Assembly: GCA_021234155.1 (NCBI GenBank)
Contig: JAJEKV010000052.1
Coordinates: forward strand, 8,643,358-8,707,357
Direction of reading: 5' to 3'
Source: Isoetes taiwanensis
Lineage: Eukaryota; Streptophyta; Lycopodiopsida; Isoetales; Isoetaceae
Length of the DNA stretch: 64,000 nucleotides
A program made the position numbers and the translations under genes. Position 1 is the first letter of the stretch, and every line of letters starts with the position of its first letter. Positions 32,371 through 43,631 of the stretch are shown here, one piece after another. A model generated the notes under the pieces. It was not told the DNA's origin. It made no database searches and was given only the letters and a program-made list of their open reading frames with translations.

Positions 32371-32886
32371 GTGCCAGTCAGAATGGTCCGAACCAGGCGC
32401 AGCTATGGATTCACAATGAGCGAAATGCAGTGCCATATCGCCGAGCCAATATTAGCTCATGCGAATCAGCTTCAGGTTGGGGTGCAGAACGAGATAAACC
32501 AAAATGGCACAGAAGAAATGAGAAGCCAACTCAGGAAGCTCATTCGTCGTGGAGAGTTGATGAAGGATGGCGATGAGCCGGATAACCTTAGCAGGGTAGA
32601 GCTGGAAGGCTGCTTGATTTCCTTGAAACGCCATATTTACAGGGCAGAAGCTCTGAAGAGGTTGCTGAAAATGGAGGATGTTTGGCTGCACAACACTTTC
32701 CGGTCGTTGTTTAAGAAGCTTTACAAGAAGGAAAAGAGGCAGCGTGTGGCTTTGGTAACGAAACTCATCCTCAGCACTCCCTATCCGATGGCAGAATTGG
32801 ATGATCGGGCCGGATCTGTCTTCTTGACAAGACATATCAGAGTTCCAACTGGGGAACTAATTGCGGTGGAACTGGATATTGACTGA
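32371..32886 (+). CDS. Unrecognised 171-residue protein
   Basis: An intact frame beginning MPVRMVRTRRSYGFTM; a second Met at residue 5 or 16 could be the real start. The middle is basic and helical (RSQLRKLIRRGELMKDG, LKRLLKMEDVWLHNTF, KKLYKKEKRQRVALVTKLI), and the C-terminus is more strand-like (FLTRHIRVPTGELIAVELD). No transmembrane segment or signal peptide. I do not recognise the family. It is the first gene inside the left TIR, reads inward, and is one of the few undamaged ORFs here, suggesting recent selection or recent insertion. A nucleic-acid-binding role is possible from charge only. Confidence 0.5.
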   Translation: MPVRMVRTRRSYGFTMSEMQCHIAEPILAHANQLQVGVQNEINQNGTEEMRSQLRKLIRRGELMKDGDEPDNLSRVELEGCLISLKRHIYRAEALKRLLKMEDVWLHNTFRSLFKKLYKKEKRQRVALVTKLILSTPYPMAELDDRAGSVFLTRHIRVPTGELIAVELDID

Positions 32887-33395
32887 AACGTCCATGTTTA
32901 ATATTATCTATTATTATCTATTGTCTTTCTGTTCAACCAATGCTTTCGACGCATGTTGTTTAGTTGATATTATTATCTACGTAATCCATCCATGTACTCC
33001 ATTCCTATGTGAATAGAATGTTTTTGTCTACATTGAGAACATCCCAATGACGTGCAATTTCTGAATAGTAATATCTTATTTCATGGAGGCCTCCTGAGGA
33101 AATTGGGCGCCCGCCCACTTTCCTTCCAGAGGAAATTGGCCGCCATTTTTCTTTCGAAATAGTCTCCTCCAAAAACCGGGCGTGACGCCGACTTTGCCCT
33201 TCAGATGGCCTGAAGGTAGTTTCATGAAGGCTTCCACTTTCAGGAAAATTGGGCGCCCGCCCACTTTCCTTCTTGCAGGCAAAAGGAAAACGAAAAACGT
33301 GGATCGAAACCGAAGATAAGAACTGAAACATAACAACTGATTCATGGACAACACAGTTACATCATCATATCATATAAAGTTATTAAATACATGAG

Positions 33396-33731
33396 TCATA
33401 GATTGTAATTATTGGTGATTCTATTAATCTCAAAAGCCTCGCGCTCCGGAACCCACACAATATGGATAGTAACATGATACTCGCCGGGGGAGTCTTTCTT
33501 TCGACCAGTAGCTATACCATACAGCCAGGGATCGAGAGAGATCCCTTTCAACTCGCAGGCATAAAGATCGTCATAGGTCATAAGGCAAGTAAGGGTGTCA
33601 ACATGGGGCCTGTGAAGATGGCGAGACATGGCAGCGGAATGTGCTGTGCCGTCGAATGCAGCTATATTTATAGCCAAGGAATTATTGATGACTACTGTAG
33701 CAGCATTATTGGTTGTATATACGGTGTACAT
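33396..33731 (-). CDS. Small protein family, member 1
   Basis: A 111-codon frame. The central motif is DDLYACELKGISLDPWLYG, followed by GEYHVTIHIVWVPEREAFEI near the C-terminus. Two further copies of the same layout follow at 33797 and 34368, so this is a locally duplicated gene family. The C-terminal half looks like a beta hairpin plus helix. I do not recognise it. It reads on the opposite strand from the next member, and GC-rich palindromes lie on both sides of the group. Confidence 0.5.
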   Translation of the reverse strand: MYTVYTTNNAATVVINNSLAINIAAFDGTAHSAAMSRHLHRPHVDTLTCLMTYDDLYACELKGISLDPWLYGIATGRKKDSPGEYHVTIHIVWVPEREAFEINRITNNYNL

Positions 33732-33796
33732 CCAATAATCTTTGCGTACAATACCTTCAATAATGATTGTGGGTATAAATATATCTCAAACCAATT

Positions 33797-34078
33797 TTGA
33801 CCATCAAATTTGGCCTTCGTCTAGCCATGTGGTCTCATTCTGGTCCTGAACGTGATTCCATCAACTGCAAGATGAATCACGAAAACTTCAAGCAGTGCCG
33901 CGAGCGAGAGATACCCATGGAAGACTGGATGACCACAGTCGCTCTAAATCCTCGCCATTATCCTGATCCCTTCGACGTTATCATCCATCTGATATGGAAT
34001 AGAGAGCATCAAATGTACATGATAGAGAAGATCGCTGGGGTGCCTGGTAAAAATGATTCAGAAGAGTCCCCTAAATGA
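33797..34078 (+). CDS. Small protein family, member 2
   Basis: A 93-codon frame with IPMEDWMTTVALNPRHYP, aligning with SLDPWLYGIATGRK of member 1, and FDVIIHLIWNREHQMYMIEKI, aligning with YHVTIHIVWVPEREAFEINRI. The shared pattern is [DE]W/PW, then [VI]IH..W..[ER].....I.[KR]I. Unknown function. Intact. Confidence 0.5.
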   Translation: MTIKFGLRLAMWSHSGPERDSINCKMNHENFKQCREREIPMEDWMTTVALNPRHYPDPFDVIIHLIWNREHQMYMIEKIAGVPGKNDSEESPK

Positions 34079-34367
34079 ACGCTTGTCATCTTGTTGTAAT
34101 CGATCGTAAATCATCTATGAGATAAAGTATTAGTACAACTTGTCTTCTATATGTGCAACTTGTCCAACATGTCCCGCGTGAAATTGGGCCCCCACTTTGC
34201 CCTTGAATGCTCATATCGAATGATGCGCCGAAATTGGGCGGCCGCCCAATTTCGGCGTTATTCTGAGTGTACCTTATACGGTTACTGTTGCTAGTATATG
34301 CGCCAATAATTGACATCAATAATTTCTCCGCGACTATAAAAGCGGCTCCACTGCATTCATCTCTCAT

Positions 34368-34620
34368 GGCTTCCTTTGCGGATCGTCCGGAGAACATCCG
34401 ATCCTTCAAGTGCTACTTGAGTTACAACGATATTTGCGGTGCTATATGATGGTGTTAGTCTTGATCCATGGCTCCAGGTCCAAAGCGGATGGACTGCGAG
34501 TAATTGCGGGAAGCTCACTTCGTGTTGTGGTCCACCAGTATTGGCTTCCCGATCGCAGATCTTTGAGTGAATGGCATCGCCTTGGCGGCGTTGGACGACG
34601 AGTGACTCTTTGTACACTTT
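34368..34620 (+). pseudogene. Small protein family, member 3, frameshifted
   Basis: Starts MASFADRPENIRSFKCYL, then a +1 shift leads to GVSLDPWLQVQ, and a further shift to SLRVVVHQYWLPDRRSLSEW. These are the two conserved blocks of members 1 and 2 in the right order and spacing. At least two frameshifts make it a pseudogene unless sequence errors are involved. Confidence 0.5.
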
Positions 34621-35013
34621 CGGATATGTTAATGTACCCGACAAGGATATAATAATGTTGTAAGGATGTAATAAGCATAGTCAATATTATATAATGTAAC
34701 GTGCACTGAGTAATTCACGAGTGCGCTCTTTGATCTCCAATTTGTTTACGCAGCTCCACTTCACTTCATGTTTGATGGCGCTTACTGCGCCAAGAATTGG
34801 GCTAGCCAATTTACTTTGCGAGGATAGCAAGTCAAATAAATTTAATAAAAGGCTATAGTTTGTAGGGTTAACCAAATTCGGCCCAATTTGGTTAGCAAAA
34901 TAAACTAGAGAAATTTAAGACAAGGAAATGAGTGCAACGTTATCATTTCTGAAAAAGAAGTATGAACAATTGTTATTAACATATTTCACGTATTTTCAAA
35001 TCATAAATTAAGC

Positions 35014-37861
35014 TCATTCGATGCGGAGGCACATCTTCCTAATGATCCCTCTTGGGTTCTCCATGCTTTGGGGCTGAGGTTGTTGTGCTGCCTCTTTGAT
35101 CAATTCCATTCTTTGCATAAAATCTTCGGGCCCCAGTTCCTCATTCTCATCATGTGCACCTTGATTGTCTTCTGTGTTCGCCACCTCTTCCTCTACATCT
35201 TGACTGCTCATCGTGTTGGGGACCACATCCTCTCCATCCTGATTGTCCCCTTCCTGTGTTTCCATGACAACGACAGAGTCAGGCTCCCTAGCAACCTCTT
35301 CCTCGAACTTTGAGGTCGCCTCAATCATGTCCTGAGTATTCACCAGTCCCGTCCCTGCCAGTGCGTTGATGTTGTTTTTTCTTCTCCTAAATAGTTCCAA
35401 ATCCCGAGAGCCTAGGGTCGCCGCCCTTTGAGCTCTACTTGAATCGCTCTTGTCCTGTCTCCGAATTGATTGCACCGTTTATGGTTGTAGGCGAGAAACG
35501 GACAAAGGTGTCTCGAGGGCGAGGAAAGTTGAGGCTGAGGAGCATTTTTGGAAGTAGAGGCCTTCTTCTTTCCCTCTTTTATCTTCTGTAGTGCCCGAGC
35601 TCTTGATTTTTTCTCGTCTAACATGACATCGAGTTGCTCGAATATCTGTACAAGCTTAATTTCCAGCTTCTCGTCTGTCTCAAAAGACAATGTTTTATAG
35701 CCCTCGCCTTGCCACTCGGCTAAAAAGCACCACCGGGAAAAGAAGTCGAGAAACGGTTGCAACCTTCCGGCATCAACTTCGTACTAGATAGGTGCCGTCC
35801 CTACTTTCCAACCGATTTTGCACCATTACTCCTCCCCCCTGCTTTGCACCCTTGTCGCACCAAAGGTCGATCTGACCAATAAGGCGCACGGAAAACAAAT
35901 GTTAGAAACATTGATAGTCAACAAAGCAAATTGGCTGGCCCAATTTAAAATGCATACCGCCGCACACTTTCGTGTCGTGGCAAATTCTTTTCGATGTCTG
36001 TTTTTCTCGTAAATGCTTGGGAAACTTAGCATATTGCTTTGGATGGTCGGAATTGGCGAAGCAAATATTTATTTCTGTCTTGATGGGCGTAGCATTGCGT
36101 CTCTCGCAACATACATTAGCGGGACAAGACATTGCAACTCTCGAACTCTAGAGGTAGTCGCAGATTACGGCGGGGGTCTGGTAGGAACCAACCCAAACAC
36201 GGCTGCCACCGTCTATTGTCTTCATGGCGGATAGGCACTCATTGAGGATGCAGGGGTAATAAATATAGCTACCCAAGAAAGCTGCTGGTCCGATCATCGT
36301 GCTTAGCTGGTCAAGGAATTTTTCATAATCTTCCTTTGGCCATTTCTTCGTATATATCCGGAAGTCGCATCCAATGAAGCGGGCGAAGTGTTTACCACGC
36401 CCACGCACAAACCTCGCGGACTAGCGTGGAAACACTTGAAAGGTTTGCCACCCTCCTCAACCGGCCCTAGAAGATATTCGTCTACTTTGTTTGTAGAGAG
36501 ACTCCTCAAAGCTTTCCTTCTCCATCTCTTTGCGTCCTTCGCCCATCCACGATGCTACTTGCGAACATAAGCATCGATTCTCCGTGAATATGGGGTGAGC
36601 TTGCCTCAAGGCAGCCATGTCTTGAAAAGGAAGTTTCTTCACTTCCTTCATGTATCGACAAGGGCCCGCTCCATTGTTCCAATCTTCTTCACTCTCCGGC
36701 TCGACTTTCATAGTCGTCTCCCAAGTATAATCCTTGCTTCCCTTCAGAATGTGGTGCCATCCTTGATCTCCTTGGCCTGACCTTTGCGGATCTAGAGGAT
36801 GCATGGACTTTAATAGGGCGGCAGGAATTATTGGTGAAAAGTCTAAGCCTATCCTTCACCTCAATTTTTTCTCCCTTCTCGTCCTTCAACCCGGTCTTAG
36901 TAGAATAACCGGGCAACCCGTGCACATATTCCACGACTTCGTCGTCAAGATATACAAAGTAGTCGTGAGTCACGATAGTTGACTTCTTAATCGCTTGGCC
37001 TTCTGACTTTCCAATCCTGCATGACAAAGAAGGCACCAGATAAGGCGCATACACATCATCTTAATTTGCTTGCACTAGCTGACGCAAATTGGGCGCCCGC
37101 CCAATTTCAGATCATCCGACACTCAGGTGAAACTGGGCGGGGGCCCAATTTGAAAAGAGTGCCAACAGGCTGAAATTGGGCGGGCGCCCAATTTCGAACT
37201 TGTGGATAGCAGGAACTAGTAATGGTGGTAGTGCACTTACAGAATACGCTCCACCGACGGAGTGCCCGCGTTTGCCCTTCTTAGGCTTCCCGTAGAATGC
37301 CCACTGGTTGCGAAGCTGCTGAATTTCTTCGAAAAATACTTCCTCGTGTATAGTCTTCTTTGTTATGTCATTATTCTCCTGGCTTACACGAACGTACTCG
37401 ATTGCTGTGAGATTTCCTGCCAGGACTCGGCATTTCCTTTTGGCATAGAAAAAGAATATCAGTTCTGCCAAGTGCTTCCTTTCAGGAGGCCATGCCAAAG
37501 CTTGTGTGACAAGCAGTTGAGCAACCGTGGTCGTATGGTTGCCATTAACAATCGATGATGCATTTTGCGGATCCTCGACTTCTTCCACTTGATTGCTGCC
37601 TGCAATGCGTGGATCGAGCGGCCGCGACATCAATCGCCACGGGAGGGTGCATCGATGGCTGATAAACGATTCGTAGAGAGTGTCCAAGTGCTCTGGACTT
37701 ATGACCCTACAAGTCATATTTGCCGGGGCTTTATGCATCTTGAACACATCGACTTCAATCTCGAAGCCCACCCCCGAGGGGTAGATTCTCTCCCCGGTAG
37801 CGATGCTTGCTATGGCGCTTTGTGACAACTCATGTGCGCTCTCCCGGAGTGGCGCCGCCAC
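35014..37861 (-). pseudogene. Long multi-segment gene with possible ParB-like N-terminal domain
   Basis: Minus-strand frames follow one another: 37861-37112, 37054-36689, 36804-36457, 36509-36303, 36408-36148, 35762-35412 and 35475-35014. The first has CRVISPEHLDTLYESF, PWRLMSRPLDP and SSIVNGNHTTTVAQLLV, which resembles the order of ParB/sulfiredoxin-like domains (RxI.PEH, then G-N-H). Later segments include THDYFVYLDDEVVEYVHGLP, FIGCDFRIYTKKWPKEDYEKF and an acidic tail. After GKRGHSVGGAYS a perfect donor GTAAGT appears (about 37240), and TTCTTTGTCATGCAG is a good acceptor (about 37027), so at least one intron is likely, with two palindromes inside it; the joined frame does not close cleanly. 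Family not identified with confidence. Confidence 0.4.
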
Positions 37862-37876
37862 CGGATGGAGTGAACT

Positions 37877-38860
37877 TCACGATCCGGCCGGCTCACTCTC
37901 CTTCTTCGATGAAGAAGAAGACAAGGACTCCCTCTCCAAGTTTTTGGGCTCTGTGATAACCGCGTCCGCTTGCGCCTCTTTGACCGGACCACCTAAATCT
38001 TTTCCCATGCGCTTAGGGGGTTCCTCTTCAGACGGCTGGTCCTCTTCTGCACTCGCATCGGGCGACCTTGATGTTCTCTTCATTCCACCGAATATAAGTT
38101 TAGTGGCAGGCTTTTTTCACGGTGAATAGCCTTAGCGGGTGTCCTCGCCTTCTTGATCGGCCAGATGTCGGGCTCCATTTGCGCTGCCCCTGCGCTTGTC
38201 TTTATCTCACCTTTCTTGTATCTAGACTTAAGCCACTTAGTATCGTACACTTTAGGTTGGTTTTGCCACGATACTCGTGAGCGCTGCTTTTCGACTGCTC
38301 GTTTGTGCTCTAATATCCACTTTGCCCGGCGGCGTAGTAGCCATCAAAATATCGGTTCTTGATTTGATGCCCGAAAGCGCTCTAAACTTTCATATGAGTC
38401 CAGCCCCATCCTTTCTCGAGCGCAAGAATGTGGGCTTTCCTTTATACTTATGTTCATCATACATGGCTCGTGCTTAGATAGTGGAACTTTATAACGGACA
38501 AAAGTCCGATCTACGGTGTCTTCAACGTCGATGAGGAAGTCATCCTTGTTCTCGGGCGAGACCTCCATGTCGATGACGATACCGCCAATTCATTTTTCCT
38601 GCCCCTATCTTGCCAAAGAAAAGCGAAGATCCTTGAGGTGGTTTGTCCGGGACCCGGATGAATATTCCCTATCTCTATGCACTGACCCATTCCTCAAAGA
38701 ACCGGCAAAATTTCATTGGGCACAACCTCGGATGCCGAAAGCAGTTCTTTCTCTTCTTGTTCTTGCATTCTCTATTGCAATAGCCTCTGCAAATTTGGGT
38801 CCCATGCAGAACCCGGCGATACTGCTTTGTTCAAGCGCCATATTAATTCTATGAGCGGAA
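37877..38860 (-). pseudogene. Decayed minus-strand gene fragments
   Basis: Frames 38841-38713 (MALEQSSIAGFCMGPKFAEA), 38568-38344 (MEVSPENKDDFLIDVEDTVD then TFVRYKVPLSK) and 38083-37877 (serine- and glutamate-rich, RTSRSPDASAEEDQPSEEE) are consistent in strand and style and may be the 5' part of the gene at 35014-37861 or a separate gene. No domain recognised. Confidence 0.35.
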
Positions 38861-39104
38861 AGTAGTGTTAGTACTTGGGAGACTTGGGGCTGAAGAGGTC
38901 GTTTGTGCGATGGAGGCAAATTGGGCAGCCAATTTGCCCTGATCCCCACGCACACCAAATTGGGCGCCCGCCCAATTTGCTCGGCTCAACTCATGGTGAG
39001 CCTTGAGTCTGAGGAGACGATTGTATCACAGGGGCCAAATTGGGCGCCCGCCCAATTTTGCCAGATCCCACGCTAAAATTGGGCTCCCAATTTATTTATC
39101 CCTC

Positions 39105-39265
39105 ACACCAAAGTGGTGGACCCATTTTGCCTATCTGAGAAACGACTTCCTTGGATGGTAGACTTGGGTAGAGTAAATTGGTGGTGGCCCAATTTAGTCC
39201 GCCCAAGTCTACCATCCAAGGTAGTCGTGCTCGATAGGCAAATGCGGCCCCCACTTTGGTGTCGG
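39105..39265. repeat. Large imperfect hairpin of about 160 bp
   Basis: ACACCAAAGTGGTGGACCC then CTTGGATGGTAGACTTGGG (39105-39168) is mirrored by CCCAAGTCTACCATCCAAGG then CCCCCACTTTGGTGT (39203-39262). The loop holds a copy of the GGCCCAATTT half-palindrome. Probably a small nested inverted-repeat element. Confidence 0.65.
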
Positions 39266-39319
39266 GATAGGCAAAAGGGGCCCCGCCCACATTGGTGTGA
39301 GGGATAAGTAAATTGGGCC

Positions 39320-40670
39320 CAACATAATGTTGGTGTTAGGGAAAAAGTCCAATGTTTTGCAAAATGAAACACCCTAAGGGAAGCAATTGGGTGCCCTATT
39401 CAGTTCTGCATACAGGTATGCATCTGTGGGGACCAGTGAGGCATCTAGAAGATGTTCATATGTCCGAGATGTTATAGCGGGATACTTAATCGCAAAGCCA
39501 AGTTTATATTAAGAAAGTAGTCCACCTTACCTTTGCCACCGGTGGGGGCGAGATGCCATCAACTGCTAGAATTCCTTGGTGTCTGTGGGTACCCAGCGAT
39601 AGGTCAATGCGCAGGAGAGGAAGGCGCCAACAGGATGGCGACAAGCGGCCGAGAGACAAAGGCCAAGAGCTCGATCCGGCGGTCGGTACCGGTTCGGGGA
39701 GTATAGTCGGGCTGAGAACGACTTTCGTGGGCTAAGAAATATGAAGGCGGCAAGTTTTAGCGGAGCACAAAGCCAAAGAAGCAATGAAATTTTCTAAATC
39801 TGCAAATGAGGAGAATGAGGGGCTTTTAAAGGGTTATGGACCTCTCTTGGGGCGTAAGACAAGTGTCGGGCATGTAAGCGCTTGGCCCTTTGAAATAAAA
39901 TGGACCGTTGATGGGTTCGAAAGTGAGGAATTAATTGTGGACCTTAATAATGAGTCTTGCCCGATTTTTGAATTTCAAATCGTCATTTAAAGCCCGCCCA
40001 AAATTAATTCGAGTCATGCACGTGTCGACGTGCTTTAGGCGAACTTGTGTTTCAAAGTTCCGGACGGACACATTATTTCAAATTAGGTGGGACATTTAAC
40101 TTTAAAAATTGGGGAAATTACATTCAAATTTTGGGGGAATTCATGTTTAAATGTAAATGCGCTTCAAACTGTTGTTTTTTTTTCTTAAGGTGCCTTGTTT
40201 GGCTACTATCTTTTCTACAAGACGAAAACATCTTCAGATTTCATATTCATGGCCACTTAGATCTCCAAAGGTTTGTGCTGCTCCACGCTTAAATTCGCCA
40301 TACCTCGATGTGTAATTGCTGCAAATGTGATGTGACCGATTTTATCAATCACGCCTTTCCATTCACGGGCCGTTCATTCGCACCTCTTCAAGCACGCCTT
40401 TGTTCATTCACACCTTTCCATTCACGCCTTTTCGATGGCTTGACCCTTGATTTACTCCTCCTCATTCACACGGTTCTTGTCACATTTACATAAACTCTAA
40501 ATTTCGATCGTAATCCGCCCTTTTCTCGAAATTGTCATGCAGGATTTGTGTGCCTGCTATTTTCTCCATTAACCCTTGTTTGTAGTCAGGCCCTTCCAAT
40601 GCTCGATTGTATTTGTTTTGGGAGCTCAATGATAAATTCCAGTTAGTGTCTGCCTCCTTAGTTCTCTTAG
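39320..40670. other. No gene recognised
   Basis: Short frames only (39784-39990 is the longest plausible one, with no known domain). Mixed composition, no palindromes between 39330 and 40750. Confidence 0.35.
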
Positions 40671-40675
40671 TGTGT

Positions 40676-41235
40676 ATGTGTAGGTGACCAGGTAGGTGAA
40701 ACTGCCCGGATGGGCAAACTGTATCTCGAAGGTGTTTTATCTTGGTGACAACTAAATTGGGCGGGCGCCGAGTCTCTGCCTACTTCACAGGTCTTTAACC
40801 ACCACGAACAAATTGGGCGAGCGCCCAATTTGTGCGCGGATATGTCCTGCTCAGAACGACAACCTTCTTTTGTACCCATTGTGAGACTGACTGCATCAAT
40901 AATACCCTTATATAAGCGCCTGATTCGGTTCAAATTGGGCGGCCGCCCAATTTGCAACAATGGGACAAATTGGGCGGTCGCCCATATTGTTCCTTTTACG
41001 TAGATGACCGATATAGGTGAAACTGTCCGGTTGGGCAATCTGTATCTCGAATGTGTTTTCTCTTGGTGACAGCTAAATTGGGCGGACGCCGAGTGTGTGC
41101 CTACTTTACAGCTCCTCTACCACCACGAACAAATTGGGCTGCCCAATTTGTCTTGATATGGCCTCTTCAGTGAGAACCTTCTTTTCTACCCATTGTGAGA
41201 CTTCTATGCATCCAATACTAACCTTATACAAGGGG
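40676..41235. repeat. Two-copy tandem duplication of about 240 bp
   Basis: About 40676-40915 and 41000-41235 align: both contain AGGTGAAACTG, CTGTATCTCGAA, TTGGTGACA, CTAAATTGGGCGG, ACCACCACGAACAAATTGGG and CCCATTGTGAGACT in order. Two palindrome copies occur at matching places in each unit, so palindromes have spread partly by local duplication. Confidence 0.7.
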
Positions 41236-41399
41236 AATCTAAACACCTCATATACGTAAAAGGGCACCCGCCCAATTTTATTGTCCTTGTAACCATTGAA
41301 TGGGAGTCCCCCCGTGTCATTTGCATTGCTTTCTCGCCTTCCTTACTCGATTTTAACACTCATCAAATCCTTGTGCGGGTTGTGTATCTCTTCCTTAAT

Positions 41400-43631
41400 G
41401 AACATCTAGTAGCAAAGGGAGTTGTGGGGCAAATGACACAATGCCACTTCAAGGAGATATCGAAAGGACTACCGAAAGGCGGTGTGGAGGAAGTGTTCAA
41501 GGCCACCATACCCTTCCCCGGCCAACTCCGGATGCAACCACAATAGCGTAGAAGCCGGGGGCTCATTCATTCTGGAGGAGAAGTGAAGATGCTCGTGGAG
41601 TCGCTCGCTAATGACGCCCCCAAAGAAAAGACAAATGGACAAATGTGGGGAAGGAGACAAAACCGCCCGACAAGATATACCCTTCTTGAAAAGGATTGTG
41701 AGATATGGCACTCATGCGACTCCATTATTGCCGGAAAGGGATTCATATCTTTCATCGCCCCGATGATGCGGTTTGTGACCGGTTTACGGGTTTCAAGTTT
41801 GTGGGAGTATCAGAATCGAAGGTTTCCCTCCCCTTTCAAAGTGAACATCCGCTGCCGGGGTTGCTTGCGTGCCGGGGCGGGGATGCTCGTGAGATGGAGC
41901 AATGACCTCGTCTGTGTTGTTGACGGAGTAAAGGTCTGGAGATATTGACCGCAAACACACCGCAACAGAAGCGATATTGTGTCCAGCCGGGGGAGCTCGA
42001 GCATCGAAGCACCCAAATTATGAGAAACGACATTACACTTTTCATTCCGACAACCCGGGAAGGTTGTTAGGCCACCAAAGCTTGCTCGTCTCACCACTGT
42101 CGAGAATGCTATCCTCACTTACGGGGAGGACCTTGTGTTGCAAGAATAGGTGTTGTGTCGGGTTCTCTAGGAATCAAGTTGTTAACATGCTAAAGGAATT
42201 CCTTGCCATGAAATCAAGTGATAGGGTTACTTTTGTTTATGACATGTTCGCCAACAACATGAAAGGTCGAAGAGTGGGACGACTGGTGCTGCAGGGGAAT
42301 CTCGTTTGCGAAAGGGCGTGGTACCTTGGTCTCGGGATCTCAAAGTCGGGCGATCTGAAATGGAAGGCCCAATTTCTTGAGGGTGCACGCAAGGCCGAAC
42401 ATGGTAACTGGCACCTTGAAGCCTCGCTCCTCGACGTTGGCATGTGAGGCCGTTTTCCATGTTCGTGAGGGAGAACGGTGAATCCTTGCCCCAATCGTAA
42501 AGCGGGAGAGAAACGAGGAGGGATAAGAGAGAATGTCGAAAGTTGCCCGCAATGTTTACTTAAGTCCAAAGATTCTAGAAGAGGTTAATGCAGAGTTTGT
42601 GGCATTGACCGGCAAGAAGGTATCACCGACGTGTTTTCATAGAACGGGAGGCGGAGTTTCCGGACGCCAAGATATCGCAAAGAAAATTGCATTCTCCAAA
42701 TGCGATACATGTGAGGTGATCCGTCACGGGTTCTTGAAGACCAAAGATGAAGGAGAGAGGAGGATGTTGCATGATGAAAGAAGAGCGCATAGATCGGAGC
42801 AGGGCCTCGTGGTCGCATTACGCGATCGGGTCGTGGAGATTATACTCCCACGTATCCCTACCAATATCTTTGTATTATTCACGACAAAATGGATCAAGCC
42901 AAAACAATGATTCCAAAATTGCAACAATCTGAAAAGTCTCTCCGAGACTTGACAAGCTGAAACGACATTGACCGGTGCATTGACTCATGGTCATGGGAAT
43001 GGATCTTATGGAAACTTTGCCCCGACTTATGGCCGGATGACTCTAACTTCCATGTAGGTTCTTTGAATAGCATCTTGAAGAGATTAGAGATGGGGCACGC
43101 AGTATGCGGAGGCCACCCGCCGCTGCCCGAATCATCTGCTCCAAAATGGGTCTCCTCATTATGCGAGACACAACGGCCTTGGAGTCAAAGTTGTCACTAT
43201 CCAATACCAAAGATACCGCTAATTTGCCACAGTAACGGGGACCATCATTGAAGCCTCTCTCTCGCCAAGATACTTTATTTGGTACCGACAACGATCCGAC
43301 GTAACAAGAATAGGTATGTTTTCTCCTATCTTTCTTACCTAGTATATCTTGGTGTGTTTGAAGAGATTGAGCTAGGGTTCATGATGCCCGGGTCACACAC
43401 ATGATGATATCGATGCCTTGTTTGGTAACTTCTCTACATCTTTAAAGAAGGCGAGGGTGCTCACAATGCCGAACCACTTGTATGAATTCCACAAATGCAA
43501 CTTGAATACACCCGCCCCCCTATGTTGTTGACAAAGTTCCGATTGGAAGGGTTTTATAGAAGGCTACATACCGGATGGGGATGATAGATTGACAGTCATA
43601 CCACCCCTCTAACTTTCGTGATTCGCTATGA
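41400..43631 (+). pseudogene. DUF7869-like transposon-type protein, N-terminal and central part, frameshifted
   Basis: Plus-strand pieces in changing frames: RVTFVYDMFANNMKGRRVG and NLVCERAWYLGLGIS (42209-42330), then FSKCDTCEVIRHGFLKTKDE (42694-42753), HDKMDQAKTMIPKLQQ (42881-42928), TLTGALTHGHGNGSYG (42964-43011), GVFEEIELGFM (about 43360) and WKGFIEGYIPDGDDR (about 43540). This order, a Cys-rich helix, MDQAKTxxP, LTGALxHG, LGF, then a C-terminal region, matches proteins annotated DUF7869, common in mosses, algae and some animals and usually within repeats. I infer a transposase-like role. At least six frame changes. Confidence 0.6.

Larger units (their letters stand above)
33100..41280. 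repeat. Dispersed palindrome family, consensus AAATTGGGCGNCCGCCCAAT
   Basis: About 20 copies of a roughly 22-bp near-perfect palindrome, AAATTGGGCG-N-CCGCCCAATTT. Clear full copies: 34231-34252, 37086-37107, 37173-37194, 38957-38978, 39037-39058, 40810-40831, 40932-40953. Partial or mutated copies: 33100, 33246, 34181, 34873, 37130, 38917, 39076, 39311, 40754, 40967, 41075, 41131 and 41259. They are confined to the candidate TIR element and lie between or at the ends of genes, or in a likely intron. When translated they give EIGRPPNF or NWAPAQF, which explains those strings in several ORFs. Confidence 0.85.
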
